The notes below the pieces were generated by a model. That model searched no databases, was not told where the DNA came from, and saw nothing but the letters and a program-made list of their open reading frames with translations. Positions 44,201 to 55,681 of a stretch of 64,000 nucleotides of DNA are shown here, piece after piece. The stretch comes from Aculops lycopersici. Lineage: Eukaryota; Arthropoda; Arachnida; Trombidiformes; Eriophyidae. Numbering within the stretch: the first letter of the stretch is position 1; every line of letters begins with the position of its first letter. The translations under genes were made by a program, and so were the position numbers. The DNA lies in NCBI GenBank assembly GCA_015350385.1, contig WNKI01000003.1, forward strand, positions 2,264,698-2,328,697, read 5' to 3'.

Positions 44201-47030
44201 GACGGACAATATGGACGAGGAGGAGGAGGAGGCTCGCTTTGCCAGAAAAGACTTTCGCTACATGAATGAAAATTGCACACTAGCCGTCGATTTGCGTCCA
44301 CAATCTCGTCATTGCATTCTAATGACGAGCCGTGAAACGCAACGAGCGTCGCCGCCGCCACCGAGGCGCCCGGTGAGCGCTAAGGTGGAAACTTTCAAAC
44401 GCCGCATTAGCAGCAAAGTGGCGCTTTCATAATAGTGTCCAGCGAGGAAGTTGCCTTTAGTTTGCCTTTACTTCAAAGTGTTGTGTCCAATCTTTCTTGT
44501 TATCAGTCCATCTTTTAGTCCATGTTGCGACGAGATTTAGTTGCATCCTTTGGGCCATTCTTCGCCCGAAGCAAGTGGCCACACTGCCACCACAATGGGG
44601 GACAATGAGCCAGAGGATAAGCGAGAAATGCTTCGAGCAGAGCGACGCTAACCATAAGTTACAATGCATTTCCTCTCCGAGTGGCCAGGTGGATTGAGAG
44701 TGCAGATGTTCGGTTGGAGAGGAAGAAGGAGGAGGAGGAAGAGGAAGTTGCTTGGTTAACTGTGAATGAGCCACCGGATGTGGCGGTTTGTTGTGGTAAC
44801 GGTTCTCTTTGAATAGAACGACTTACGACCGACAATTAGCACTTTCTATTTCAATGACTCACTCAATGGCAACTCCAGCGGTCCCTTTGTCCAGACAACT
44901 GACCATTTTTGTTTATCACTACTCAACAGCTCGTTTTAACGTTATAACCCATTGTCGCTATTTCACCTGTTAACTATTGGGGCAGTCAAGCGAAAATCCA
45001 TTCAGCTGGTTAACAAGTGTCCATGGAGCAAGAGTTTCGCGTCACACGCTTGTCTTGGTGGCTAGGAAGCGAGAGGTGAACCTGGTGTTTACCTTTCGGA
45101 TCGACGACGGTTGGTTTTTCCCTGGATTCAAATATGGACTGAAGGATTTGGATCCGTAGTCGTTCAGTAGGCCAGTCAGCCAGTCAGACGGCGACTGGGA
45201 AAGTGTGCCCGCGGCAACAGGCTGCTCCTTGCGCCGATATTACTAGTAATCGTGCTTATCACCCAAACGGTCGAGCCAAGTTAAATATAAACATACTCAC
45301 TATCAGCCGGCCAGTCGACTTCGTCTGGGTGTCGAAAGGAGGCGACCTGTTGAGTTTTGATCATCGGCTGGTTCCTTTAAGGCCTCGCTGCTTGTTGGCA
45401 GGCTGGCTGACCCAACTCCGAGTTTACAGTATCGGAGCAGCAAGAAAGTCGGACGGTTGACTCACCTCGTGTGTCAAATTGAATTAGACTGCTCTTATGC
45501 GGAGTCCATTTGACTCGCCCGAGCGTAATAAGTCTCCGGCGGAGGGAGTCAATCTCGCGAGAATCAGTCGATCGATGGATAGATCGATTGATCGCCATGA
45601 GGAGATGGGCTAGCTAAGGAGAGAGAGGGAGGGGGACGGCCTTTAGATTATGCATGATCTCATTAAGCTTCAATTAACCTGTTAAATGTTAGCTAAACTC
45701 TGAAGCTAGCTAGCTAACTCCAGAGTTTAGTTTGCCACATCGATTTGCTCTTTTTTCAATCAATGAGACGGCAAAATGAGCAGCAAGAGAAAGAGAGAGA
45801 GAGACTAAACTCGATCACCTTTGAAGCGTCCAGTTTCTTTTTCTTAGTTCACCTTTAGCTCTCTTTCCAAGTTTAACCCCCGCAAACTTGGCAGAGAAAA
45901 ATGGCTGCCGCGAATGCAGTCGCCACCACCTTGACAATTCATTAATAAAAATCGACCGCAAGCTTGGTGCTAATGGACCAGGCAACAAGTCGCTGCCATC
46001 ACGTCGAGTTTTGGCCGACTGAGCCAAATCTAGAAGCTCCCAATTGATCCCTCCAGTCAGCACATCGACCTGAATGCTAGATTTTTCGAGGACGACTTCC
46101 AACTGATTGAGGGTAGATTTGATTTTTGCTTCATGATAATCACAGTGAAAGAATTCATTTTTAGCTATGATTTCAGGTAAACTCTTTTCGCCGAGTTGAA
46201 GCCTCAGTTACAGTTACAAATGTGAGCTGCTAATGTTTTGCTAGTTAACGTCTCCATTTGGCCTTTCGGCGCCAACTATTCCAGTACTCAATGCTTGCAA
46301 AACCTCATAATAATCATCACCGTGCTCGTCTGGCTCACACCGTTTGCAACTAAATTCGACTCTGAGCATCGAGGCTTCAATCAGAACCAAACCAAACTAA
46401 ATCAGCAACAGGTGGCAAAGAACTTTCAAAACTTAGGCATCTGCTGCGGCATTACGGAAAGTCGCACCTTGAATTTGGTGGTAATAGTAAGTCTGCGAGG
46501 TGCACGAACTTGGTTGGCATAACTGATTTCCTTTCACCATTTTCCTTCTCTCCTCCTTTGCGCTCACCTACTCACCTGGCTCACTGAGTTGATTATTATT
46601 TTACCTGGGCCAAAGTTAACAGCTGCCACCTGTGCGTAACCCAAAATCATGGAGTTAACGGAGAGGAGCGAGGCAACTTGTTGCTGCTTTCGGCGTCGCC
46701 AATGCAACGTCCATGACGAAAAGCAAGTGTGAGAGAGAGAGAGAGAGAAAGAACAACTGACAACTGGAGCAGATACTTACTTTATTGTTTACATGTCGTC
46801 GCTCAATGACCTCGCCTGACGACTAACTGACTCGGCGAGTCACTTTCAGAGTCCAAGCGTCTGCATGGCCAACTGACGCCAACTAACTGCAAGTTGGTTT
46901 TGGTTAGCGCAAGTGGAGAAGAAAGGAAAAGCAAGGAATTAATGGAGAAGAAGCAGGAGGAGGAGGAGCAGCAAATGAGGAGCAACTTGGAGGCAAGCGA
47001 GTGGAAAGAGAGTTTATGTTTATCATTTGG

Positions 47031-47057
47031 TATTATTATTATTATTATTATTATTAT
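47031..47057. repeat. (TAT)n microsatellite, 9 units
   Basis: Uninterrupted trinucleotide array in the gene-poor region. Confidence 0.95.
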
Positions 47058-48490
47058 CGCTCGAATTTCTCCTCCGCAGCGACAGAGATGTTGTCGCTGC
47101 CTTTGTCTTCTGGACTCGATCTAAGAGTTGGATGGAGATTCGAATGGAAGACTTAACGGGGAGTTTAGATCTATTCGCAGATTTGGAGGCAAAGACCAAG
47201 AGATAGAATTGAACTTTCGCTTCTCCTTGTTGAGCGCTAGTTGGTTGGCTGCGAATAGAAAAGAATATCCAATAGAACTTTACCTGTGTGCTCTAGCGAC
47301 CATTTAATGGTAACTTCCAAGTTGAGCAGTTGTGAGTTAAAGCAAGGAACTGACTACTAAGGAAAACACACACACACACACCTGTTGAGGTTTTGAGTTA
47401 CGAGTTATGAGCACATGACATGAGCTCGGCAACTGTGTTAGCGAGCGCAGCAACTTTGGTGGGCAAACAAAAGAAAGTTGCGCTACGATCTAAGACAATT
47501 GGCACCATTTTGTGGTGTATTGCTCTCGCTGTGTGTTGCTCATAGCTTTGCCCGGCCGGTGGCTGTTGTCGTTTTTGTTGCTGTTGCTGTAACATCATGA
47601 GCCACGGCCATTGCAAAGGGATTATAGATATCAACCGTTAGCGACTCACCTGGCGAAATATTATTATTATTGCTACTACCACCACCGCCGAGTCGAGTGA
47701 AGCGAAGCGGAGTGGAGTTATTACCAATTGTGCGGACAAGCAGCCACCTGCTGCATCGCCACTGCCTTGTGTCACTGCAAATGATTGCCATTGCAATTGT
47801 CCATTGACTCTCTCGCGTTGCAAGAAATGCGATAAAGTTTAGTGGATGAAAGTGATCAGTCTTTAGTTTGGTCTGCTCGTTTCTTCACTAAAGACAGTTT
47901 GCCTTGTGTTTGTCTGTCTATATGAGGGGACAATGATGCGTTAAGCTCGACGGCTTGGCGAGCTCTTCCGTTGCTCTCTCTCTCTCTCTCCCTCTCGCGT
48001 GCCTCTGTGTTCCGCTGCCGTTCGCTCGGCTCTACCTGTGGCATCCGAGTGACTGGCCGGCCGTTGCGCATCCCACCTTCAGTTGGCAAGCTAATGAGCC
48101 GGACGGCGCGCAGGTAGGCGGCGCCAGTGGACAAGCTTGCCCCTGCAACCACTGAGCCGCGCTCAACAACTCAGCGGTGAAGGTAGATGCAGCCGAACTG
48201 AAGTCCGCAGGAAACTACCTGCGGAATAAACCGTTAATTTACCGTTAGCTTGTGCTAGCGGCCATCCAATGCTCTCGCTGCTTGTGGTTGTAATGCGCCA
48301 AGAGCTTGCAAATAGCAGAACCTCCCTGTCGGTGATTTTTCATTTTTCTAGTGCAAGTCCGAGTCTGCTGTTTAGTGTGCGAGCGGATAGAGCAAATCCA
48401 AGTCTCGGCTTTTTACCCGTCTGGGCAAGTATTGCGGCAACAGTTAAGAGTAACTAGGATTCATCATCACATCGTGTCCCTTCAAGCTTC

Positions 48491-48493
<3 letters not shown>

Positions 48494-48516
<23 letters not shown>
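48494..48516. repeat. (CT)n microsatellite
   Basis: Pyrimidine dinucleotide array about 430 bases before the start of the membrane-protein gene. Confidence 0.92.
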
Positions 48517-48523
<7 letters not shown>

Positions 48524-48942
48524 GTTGTCTCACTTGATTCCGTGTGATCTGGTTGCATACTAAAGAAAAGCCTCATCCCTCTTTTTTCTCCATCTCCCTC
48601 TTGCTCCCTAAGAACTAGCAACTAGTGTCAGTTACTTTGGTGTCTCTCTTGCTCTGTCCATTCAGAACTTAACCAGCGAGTCGTTCGTTTGGTTGTCAGT
48701 TGGCGGATATGCGAATAGTTCTCAAGTTAGTTTGTTAGATGACCAAAACTTAGTGAGCTAGACAAAAAAGTGTTCAAGTTTTGGCGGCAAAAGAGATAGA
48801 TAGCTAATCAGTTGCAACTAGGCAAACTGAAGACGCGAATGAAAGACTAGACTAAACTAAGCAATCAAAGACTAACTTACATCGTTTTGAAGTTATGTAA
48901 GCAAACACTTTGAAGTTCTCTACCTGAATACATCTCGAGACC

Positions 48943-51900
48943 ATGAAGTCACCTGCAAATAATAGTAATCTTTCCGATGAAGAGGAGGCCAAATTGATAC
49001 CAACTAAACGACTACTATTGAATCTTGTGAATTTCCAAATGACGCCAGCAAAATTATCACCAACTAAGACTCAAAAATCCAGTGCCAAATTAAATGCGAG
49101 TTTAAAATCACCACCTGTTGATGCGATGAGAGACACAAAAATGAGTTTTAACGTTCAGTTGGCTCGACGTTGCGCTGCACATTTGACCAGCAAGTCGAGG
49201 GAGGTGCAGAGTAGAATAAACGAGAAGATTAAATTAATTGACTCTACTACAAGCATCAACACCAAACTAAATGAGAATCCAACGCTAAGAGTTAACTCGA
49301 GCACAAACAATAGATCAAGTCAATTAAAATTATCAACCACTTGTTCTCATCATGATAATGATCATAAACTATCCAAATCAGCATCATCATCATCATCATT
49401 AGCACCACAACAACCAAACCAACACAAGATTCCTCGTGAACATCAAATTGAATCATCAAATCAAACAACAAACACCCGAATCTCCTCGCCTTTTACATCT
49501 GTACAATCAAATCAACTTTCGAGAAAAAATCAAGAATTCAATTACTCAGGTAAAAATTCAAATACAATTAGAGCCTCCCTACTTCCTGGTTGTTATGGCC
49601 ACACGCCTGCCACATACCTGCCCGTTGGTCGCAAACTTGGCCTCGTCTTCCTGTCGCTAAGTGTCCTACTGTTTGCCAGCAGCCTCGCGGTGTTTGCCGC
49701 ACCCGAAGCCCAGGCGCAAGGACAGCAGCAACAGCAACAGGTGCAAAAGCAACAGTTGCCAGCGGAGTCGAGAAATGACCAGGCCGTGGATGAGTTGAAA
49801 TTGAAGCGCGACGGCGAGTTGCAGGACGAGGAGCAGCAGAAAAAGTCCATCGTTGCCTCGCTATCGTCGGCTGTGGCGTCGGCGGCGGCCGCTGCCGCCG
49901 TGGCCGCAGCCAAGAGTTCCCTTTCCGGTTCCGATAGTCGCTCGGTTTTGAACGCGGCAGCTCATTCGGCGGCCGCCAGTGTCGTCGGCGGCCACCAACA
50001 CGTCGCGAGGTCGCACGTTGGCTCATCGGCACTAAATACGTTTGTCAGTAAGAATGCCGATGCTGGACCGGAAGTTCCGTATAGCATCCTACACAACATG
50101 AAGAAACTCGACCACGCGGCTCCATTCTACAATGTAGCACGCAAATTCGATGGAGGCTCAGCAAAGGAGTCCACCTCGCCAACAAACTTTCTCATCTCCC
50201 TACTAACTGGCCTCGGATCGGCCAGTGGAAATCGGAGACTTTCCGATGCGGCCGAGCAATTGACAGCCATTGTTAGATCGCCAGTGTGGAAGAAACTCTC
50301 GGATCGCTACGGTGGATTTACCTCGGAATTTAGATCTTTATTTGGAGCCACGAAGCCAACCACGATGAAGGGACCAACCGGGAGCTCGGCCATGGCCAAG
50401 GTTTTACGTGATTTCCCCATACCATTAATTGCAATGCTAGCCCTAGGCTCACTACCAGGCGTAAGTATTTTCCATATCTGTCTAAGGAAATTTCTCAAAC
50501 TTTAACTCATTGTTTTTGTTTCACAATAGAAGCAACTTACTAACCTTTAATTCCATATAAAAACACAGTTTCGTCCAGTCAGAACCCATAGGACACAGGC
50601 GAGTCCAGTCAACTTGCTGCCAAGTTCAGCTCCACTTCCGCTGAGCGACAAGTCGCCTTCAATGATGTCCCAATCCTCACCTGACCCACTCATAATGTCG
50701 GACAGTGGTTCAGATTATTCCATTCAAAATAATCCAATTAACGGTCAGCAACAACTTATCAACTACTTGCCTCAAGTTGGTCAGGTTAATTTGAATAGCA
50801 ATCAGCAGCAGCAGCAACAAGGGGTGCCATTCAACTTTGAGTCTTTGATGAGCTCTATCAATGGCCAGCAGCCAAGACAGCAGCAAAATGAGCAACAACA
50901 GGTAGCTTCTCAAGTGCAATATCAATTCGGAGGCCAGCAGCAGCCAAAAGTAAGTCAGTCGGTCGCTCCTTTACCGCAACACCAGCAGCAGCAACAGTCA
51001 CAGATTATCCATCCAAAATCTCAGCTAGAAACGGTCGCCACCAAACGCTTAGGCGACAATCTCGCAACGCATCAACAGGTTGACATTGCGAGGAAATCTC
51101 AGCACTCGCCGTTGGCTAGTTCGTTAACCTCAGTTTCGATGGCCACAGGTGAGCTACTGAACAAGATTATGGCTAGGAGCGTAAATGGGATGATGGTTGG
51201 TGGCCACCATGAGGAGAACCAACAGGTTGCTCACGCAACTGGAAGTCCATCGAGGAGTTTAGTCTCGTTGCTGGCATCCAAATTTGTGTCGCCAGTTGGC
51301 TCTCGCTCGTTTTCAGGTTCCGTTGTTGATAGAAGCGATCAACAAGTGTTGCCACTTAGCGATAAGCATAGATACTCGCTAGTTGGCGGCGACTCTCCAG
51401 TTGATACTCACCTAGTAGGAGGAGGAGGAGTAGGAGTAGCAACAGGTAGCTCTTCCTTATCACAAGCACACCTGGCTAACGGAGCTCCAGCAAAAGTGCA
51501 CACAAAAGTCTTATCGGCCATGACCCATGCGATTGGTAGCCTATTAAGTCGAGGCGAGTCTAAGCATCAACAAGAATCCGGTTACCTGCTAGACCACAAG
51601 TCGATGACAATTAATCAACAGGACAAGCTGATGCGTAGGCAGCAGCAGCGACAGGTTAGTGGAAATGGAATGGGAATGGGAATGGGAATTGGAAACGCCG
51701 ACAATCCGGAGCAACGCGATCTGAGTCAATTGGTACCCGCCAGTTGGAAGGAGGTTGTCAAGCGGACGGTCAACAATGTTCAACAGCAGGCTAATAGTCA
51801 GTGGAAATCAATTGAAGGTCAGCTGACCAATTGGGTGCAAGATAGACTTAAGAGCTTACCAGGCGCTGGCTCGTCTGCTTCGTCAGCTAGCGGCTCGACG

Positions 51901-52386
51901 TCGTCGTCGTCTACAACAGGTGGCCAACACGCCGCGGCTCCTGTTTCCAATCTAATCGCATCCGTTAGCTCGAGCGCTTTGAACTTGCTGGGATTAGGCA
52001 ACAAGTCGTCGTCGGGATCCTCGTCACAACAAACAACCAGCGCTGGTTCCTCGTCTAATTCAAATTCCTCAAATAAGGAGTCGACGCCAAGCAGAAGTGG
52101 CCAAATCAATTCAGGTTCATCATCCACTTCCTCAACCACCACGGGGTCTATCCAGAATGCGGTGGTTGGTGGCGCCAAAGCCGCTTTGGTTGGCATGGCC
52201 GATGTTATAATCAACACTCTCACAAATAGAAACACAACTCAATCCAATTCCACGGCTGAAAAGTCATCGGCTTCCGCCGAAGTTGCTCCAAGTCCCAATA
52301 CAAACTCGCCATCGAACTTCCCAACTCAACAGTCTTCCTCCACCGAGACTTTGAAAGTCGGTGGCCAACAACAAGCGAGAGCGTGA
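48943..52386 (+). CDS. Large Ser/Ala/Gln-rich single-pass membrane protein (two exons)
   Basis: Exon 1 is 48943-50460 and exon 2 is 50569-52386. The 108-base intron starts GTAAGT and ends AACACAG, both phase 0; the join gives 1,111 residues. Residues 1-228 are Ser/Asn/Lys-rich and polar, with no signal peptide. A strong hydrophobic segment at about 231-253 (LGLVFLSLSVLLFASSLAVF) ends in AAPEAQAQG, which looks exactly like a signal-peptidase site. A poly-Gln stretch, an Ala-rich helix (about 305-330) and a long region of Gln/Ser/Gly low complexity follow. That region holds repeated short amphipathic helices (SLVSLLASKFVSPVG; VLSAMTHAIGSLLSRG; AALVGMADVIINTLTN). It is either a type II membrane protein or is released after cleavage. 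No homologue is recognised. AATAAA is at 52441. Confidence 0.78.
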
Positions 52387-52440
52387 CACCACGTTGGCTC
52401 GAGGAGGTCCGATACTTGAGTAGTGTTATAAGTAGATGGC

Positions 52441-52446
52441 AATAAA
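52441..52446 (+). other. poly(A) signal of the membrane-protein gene
   Basis: AATAAA lies 55 bases after the stop codon. Confidence 0.6.
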
Positions 52447-52906
52447 GATCTACGAAAAGTATAAGACAAAAATTGATACAATATACGTAGACGTCAGATT
52501 AGTCTCGGAATTAAATTCTATCTACTTTCCTTCTAGCTTTGGGTGATCTATTATATAAAAAGGTGATGTTTCAGTGAGAGATTGCACCTTGCACTTCCAT
52601 CACATTTATAATAAGAAAGCAATCGCTAATTAACAAAAAATCCTAAAAGTCGTTCAGGTGAATGTGTTCGATGATAAGTGAAAAATGTACGATTTCGTGT
52701 CGTACACTGAACAGCTGATTTTGCTTGAGCAGATTTTGCCATTAAGTTCGCACATATGAATGTAACGCGAGCTGGGCGCGGCGCGCAACAAAAGTGTAAA
52801 CAAATGAGGTCACATCCGACTATCGATACTCGATAGTCATGATCTTGATTTAGAATATCCAATTTGGTGCTACTTATTTGCATTAGTTTCAATTCAAGTT
52901 CACAGA
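52447..52906. other. spacer and leader of the ZNF830-like gene
   Basis: No coding frame on the plus strand that could add a zinc finger. The stretch just before the ATG ends in TTCACAG, an acceptor-like sequence, so an untranslated exon upstream is possible. Confidence 0.5.
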
Positions 52907-53377
52907 ATGAGCAAAAAACCATCAGGCTCAGCGCCACCAAACTTACCAGACGACTTTTTCGATGCAAACAAGCGAAGCAAGAAGGAGCAGGAGCATGACT
53001 TGGCCAAAGAATTGGAGGAGTTCGAGAGGGAGATGGCAGTTCTGCAAGCAGAATCCGACGAGCAATTAAAAGAGGAGTTTGAGAAATTGCAAGAGGAGAA
53101 GAATCTCGACGAGTTGGACGAGCAAATAAGTCAATGGAAGCGAATAGTTGAATTGGAGAAGAGGGCCGAGGAATTGAAGAACAAACCTATTAGTGAAAAT
53201 CCAACCAAGAAGTTAAAAATTGACTCTTCCTCTATTTCGGCCGCCAAAAGAGCCCAAGATAATCCTTTCGCCAAGAGGATACCTGTTAAAATCGAAGACG
53301 AAGCCGATGGGCGAGATTTGGATGACATTGAAGACTTTGAGGACAAACTATCTAACTGGCGCTCAAAGGCGATTTGA
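52907..53377 (+). CDS. ZNF830-like protein lacking the zinc finger
   Basis: ZNF830 (Ccdc16/Omcg1) is a nuclear protein associated with spliceosomes and the XAB2 complex. The 156-residue product matches its C-terminal half: LPDDFFDANKRSKK, a coiled coil at about 25-95 (ELEEFEREMAVLQAESDEQL; LDELDEQISQWKRIVELEKR; human [20 protein letters not shown]), and an acidic end finishing LSNWRSKAI. A Lys-rich patch (KKLKID) could be a nuclear signal. The N-terminal C2H2 zinc finger that defines the family is missing from the frame and from the 500 bases upstream. It may be a real domain loss or an unseen 5' exon. Confidence 0.75.
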   Translation: MSKKPSGSAPPNLPDDFFDANKRSKKEQEHDLAKELEEFEREMAVLQAESDEQLKEEFEKLQEEKNLDELDEQISQWKRIVELEKRAEELKNKPISENPTKKLKIDSSSISAAKRAQDNPFAKRIPVKIEDEADGRDLDDIEDFEDKLSNWRSKAI

Positions 53378-53602
53378 GTACTTGGATTTCTCATCCACCA
53401 TTATGTTATCACTAACCAAATGAGCACAATGACAATAACTCAAGCACTGTTATCTCTTTCAATTTATATTTACAAAGTGTATTTCGGAAATATAGAATAA
53501 CCTTTATTTATTATTAGAATTATCCATTTTGAGACGTCGCAGTAACATCGATATTAACATAAATAGCAACAACTTTCACTGCTCAGTTGAAGCTCAATTG
53601 AT

Positions 53603-55681
53603 TTAAATTCCATGTCCATAACCATGACCATAGCCAAAGCCAAAGCCATAGCCATGCCCATAACCATGATCCTTCTTGCCCTTGTGCTTTAAATCCCACT
53701 TGTGCGAACCCTTACCCTTTATTCCCTGCCACTTGACGTGCCCATTGGCATGGCTCTTGTGTTGCGATGCCTTGCCGGAAATGGAAAACTTTTTTCCGCC
53801 CCGCCTAAAGCCCGAATCGTATTGGCCTTTCTTATGCGATTCAGCAAACTGATAGTAACCACCCTTGTGTCCGTGACCGTGGCCGCCGTGGCCTACGTAG
53901 CCGCCGTCACCACCATAGCCTCCGAGACTTCCATAGTGGGTGCCGTAAAAGTGTTGAGCAGCAGGGAGTAGATCACCACCTGTTGTGGTTAGATTGAGCT
54001 TTCTCGATACTTCATCCGGTTGCTCGATTGGCGACACCGATGATCTCCTTATCGAACTTTCGCCCATTTGGCCGTAACCATCAGCAGCATTGTCGCCCGT
54101 ATCACCTATACTTTGTAGAGACGATGGATTTACTCGATGATTGTTGCTTTTTTCCTCTTGGTCATTCTCGTAATTTGAATTTCCATTTGGATCACTGTAA
54201 CCAGCCAACTGATCGCTAAACTGAATCCTCTCATTCAAACTCGACTGTTGTGGTGACTGCACCTTTCTCGAGCTCTTAGCTGAACCAGTCATTGACAACA
54301 AATTAGAAGCACCCGATTGTCTGTATCTACCGGCTGATGGGTTTGGTTGATAGCTGCCATCGTCGTCATCGTTATCGTTGTTGGAATTATAAACTCCCTG
54401 GTTATTGTGTGAATTCTGGCCACCGCCACCGACATTGTACCGCATGCTCATTGGATCGCTGGGATAGTTTGATTTTATATTATTACCACTGCCACCTGCT
54501 CGCTTGTTGGCAACCTGTTGCCTGTGGCCTCTTGCATTTGAGTAGCCACTTCCGCTTTGCTGACTATGCCTCTGTCTCGAATCCTCTCTCGGTGGATTGA
54601 CGAGTTCCTGGTTACGGCGCATAAGCATCTGCTGCTGCAGTTTCTGTTGCATCATTAGAGCCTCCTGTTGCTGCTTGATAGCCCGCGCCTCGCTCTGAGC
54701 CTGTTGCATGATAATCTCGCGTTGCGCCTGCTGCTGCTCATTCAATGCCTCCTTATTGGCCGCTTCCGCTTCGCTAGCCTCGGCCGCCTCCTGTTCCCGC
54801 CTGGCGGCCGCCTCGTCGGGTGCAGCCTCGTACTCGCCAGCTCCCGAGGCACTGCCTCCACTGGGCGATTCCCGCAAATCGGCAGCCTGATTTCTGGGCC
54901 CATCGTTGCCATCCTCGTTATCCTCGGGTTCGTTTTCATTGGAATTCATCATTGACGCGTAGCCTCCTCCCATCGATGGCGAAAGAGCTGGCGACGATTC
55001 CTCGCTCTCAGGCAAACCATTAGCATACCTGTAATTGGAGTCAGCCTTCGATTGTTGGTAGTTAAGTCGACTGTTGTGATTTTGATTGTAGTTATTATTC
55101 GCTGAGTTTCGATAATTTAAAGCGGAGGCTGAGGTGCGCATATCGCCAGTTTCCTGTCCTGATGCCTGTGTTTTTGCCGTCGTTCCTGTCGCCAACGAAG
55201 CGGTAGCATCAACCACCTGCGAGGGCTGAGGATTCGGCTGATTAGTATTAATTGGAGGCGGTTGAATTTGGGCCACCACTTGTTGCATCGAGGGCGCCGC
55301 AATCATTGGCACTGACTGAGCACTACCGAGACCCAAGTTGCTGATTGAGTTTAGCAACATTGAAGCGGAGGTCTTCATGGTGTCTTGCTGTTGCAGCTTG
55401 CTACTTGCCGAAAATTGATTCTTCTGCTGCTGTTGGCTAGTTGCGAATGATGAAGTTCGAATTGGTATTGCAGTTGGAATGAGAGGTAATATTCTATTGC
55501 TATCTCTGATTGGAAGCCATGGACTTGGATTTGTTGGCAGAGTATTTGTTTCAATGTTTGATGAATTGATGCAACTTGCCGATGGAAAGTTTGTTGAGAT
55601 TAGTGTGCCTGCAATCAAGAGGCAGCAATGGAATAGATTAGAGTTCATGTTTGAAGCCGAGAAGAGGCTCAATTTCTTCAT
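53603..55681 (-). CDS. Secreted low-complexity protein with Gly/His/Tyr/Lys-rich tail
   Basis: The start is taken at the ATG at 55681 (MKKLSLFSASNMNS…), which gives a signal peptide (NLFHCCLLIAGTLI…) with cleavage near residue 35; the product is 692 residues. An earlier ATG at 55774 would bury the signal sequence. The middle is Gln/Asn/Ser-rich with an Ala/Glu-rich helix at about 300-370. The last 110 residues are Gly/His/Tyr/Lys-rich (GGYGGDGGYVGHGGHGHGHK; repeated HGYGHGYGFGFGYGHG). Such tails occur in arthropod cuticle, adhesive or silk-associated proteins, where Tyr and Lys can be cross-linked. No named family is recognised. Single exon. Confidence 0.75.
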   Translation of the reverse strand: MKKLSLFSASNMNSNLFHCCLLIAGTLISTNFPSASCINSSNIETNTLPTNPSPWLPIRDSNRILPLIPTAIPIRTSSFATSQQQQKNQFSASSKLQQQDTMKTSASMLLNSISNLGLGSAQSVPMIAAPSMQQVVAQIQPPPINTNQPNPQPSQVVDATASLATGTTAKTQASGQETGDMRTSASALNYRNSANNNYNQNHNSRLNYQQSKADSNYRYANGLPESEESSPALSPSMGGGYASMMNSNENEPEDNEDGNDGPRNQAADLRESPSGGSASGAGEYEAAPDEAAARREQEAAEASEAEAANKEALNEQQQAQREIIMQQAQSEARAIKQQQEALMMQQKLQQQMLMRRNQELVNPPREDSRQRHSQQSGSGYSNARGHRQQVANKRAGGSGNNIKSNYPSDPMSMRYNVGGGGQNSHNNQGVYNSNNDNDDDDGSYQPNPSAGRYRQSGASNLLSMTGSAKSSRKVQSPQQSSLNERIQFSDQLAGYSDPNGNSNYENDQEEKSNNHRVNPSSLQSIGDTGDNAADGYGQMGESSIRRSSVSPIEQPDEVSRKLNLTTTGGDLLPAAQHFYGTHYGSLGGYGGDGGYVGHGGHGHGHKGGYYQFAESHKKGQYDSGFRRGGKKFSISGKASQHKSHANGHVKWQGIKGKGSHKWDLKHKGKKDHGYGHGYGFGFGYGHGYGHGI

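Larger units (their letters stand above)
34971..47387. promoter_or_regulatory. cluster of 17 CAACAGGT/ACCTGTTG 8-mers
   Basis: Exact copies start at 34971, 35602, 35958, 36724, 38113, 38707, 39023, 39751, 40354, 41413, 42314, 42603, 42852, 43078, 45345, 46406 and 47380. Both orientations occur and spacing is irregular. The base before CAACAGGT is G in nine, T in seven and C in one; the base after it varies. About 0.4 copies are expected by chance in this span. The core overlaps the Snail/Scratch-type zinc-finger consensus (CAACAGGTG), so a transcription-factor site cluster is the simplest reading. Confidence 0.6.
33643..48942. other. 15-kb gene-poor region, no recognisable gene
   Basis: No frame on either strand encodes a domain I know, and no RNA gene is seen. 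Content is mixed: short GA/CT microsatellites (35.9, 41.3, 46.7, 48.0, 48.5 kb), an AGG run (36.68 kb), a CATCTG tandem of four to five units (36.24 kb), a TAT array (47.03 kb), GCCGGCC blocks, and 17 copies of CAACAGGT/ACCTGTTG. It is not simply AT-rich filler. The most likely reading is a large cis-regulatory region or long untranslated/intronic sequence of the membrane-protein gene that begins at 48943. Confidence 0.55.
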
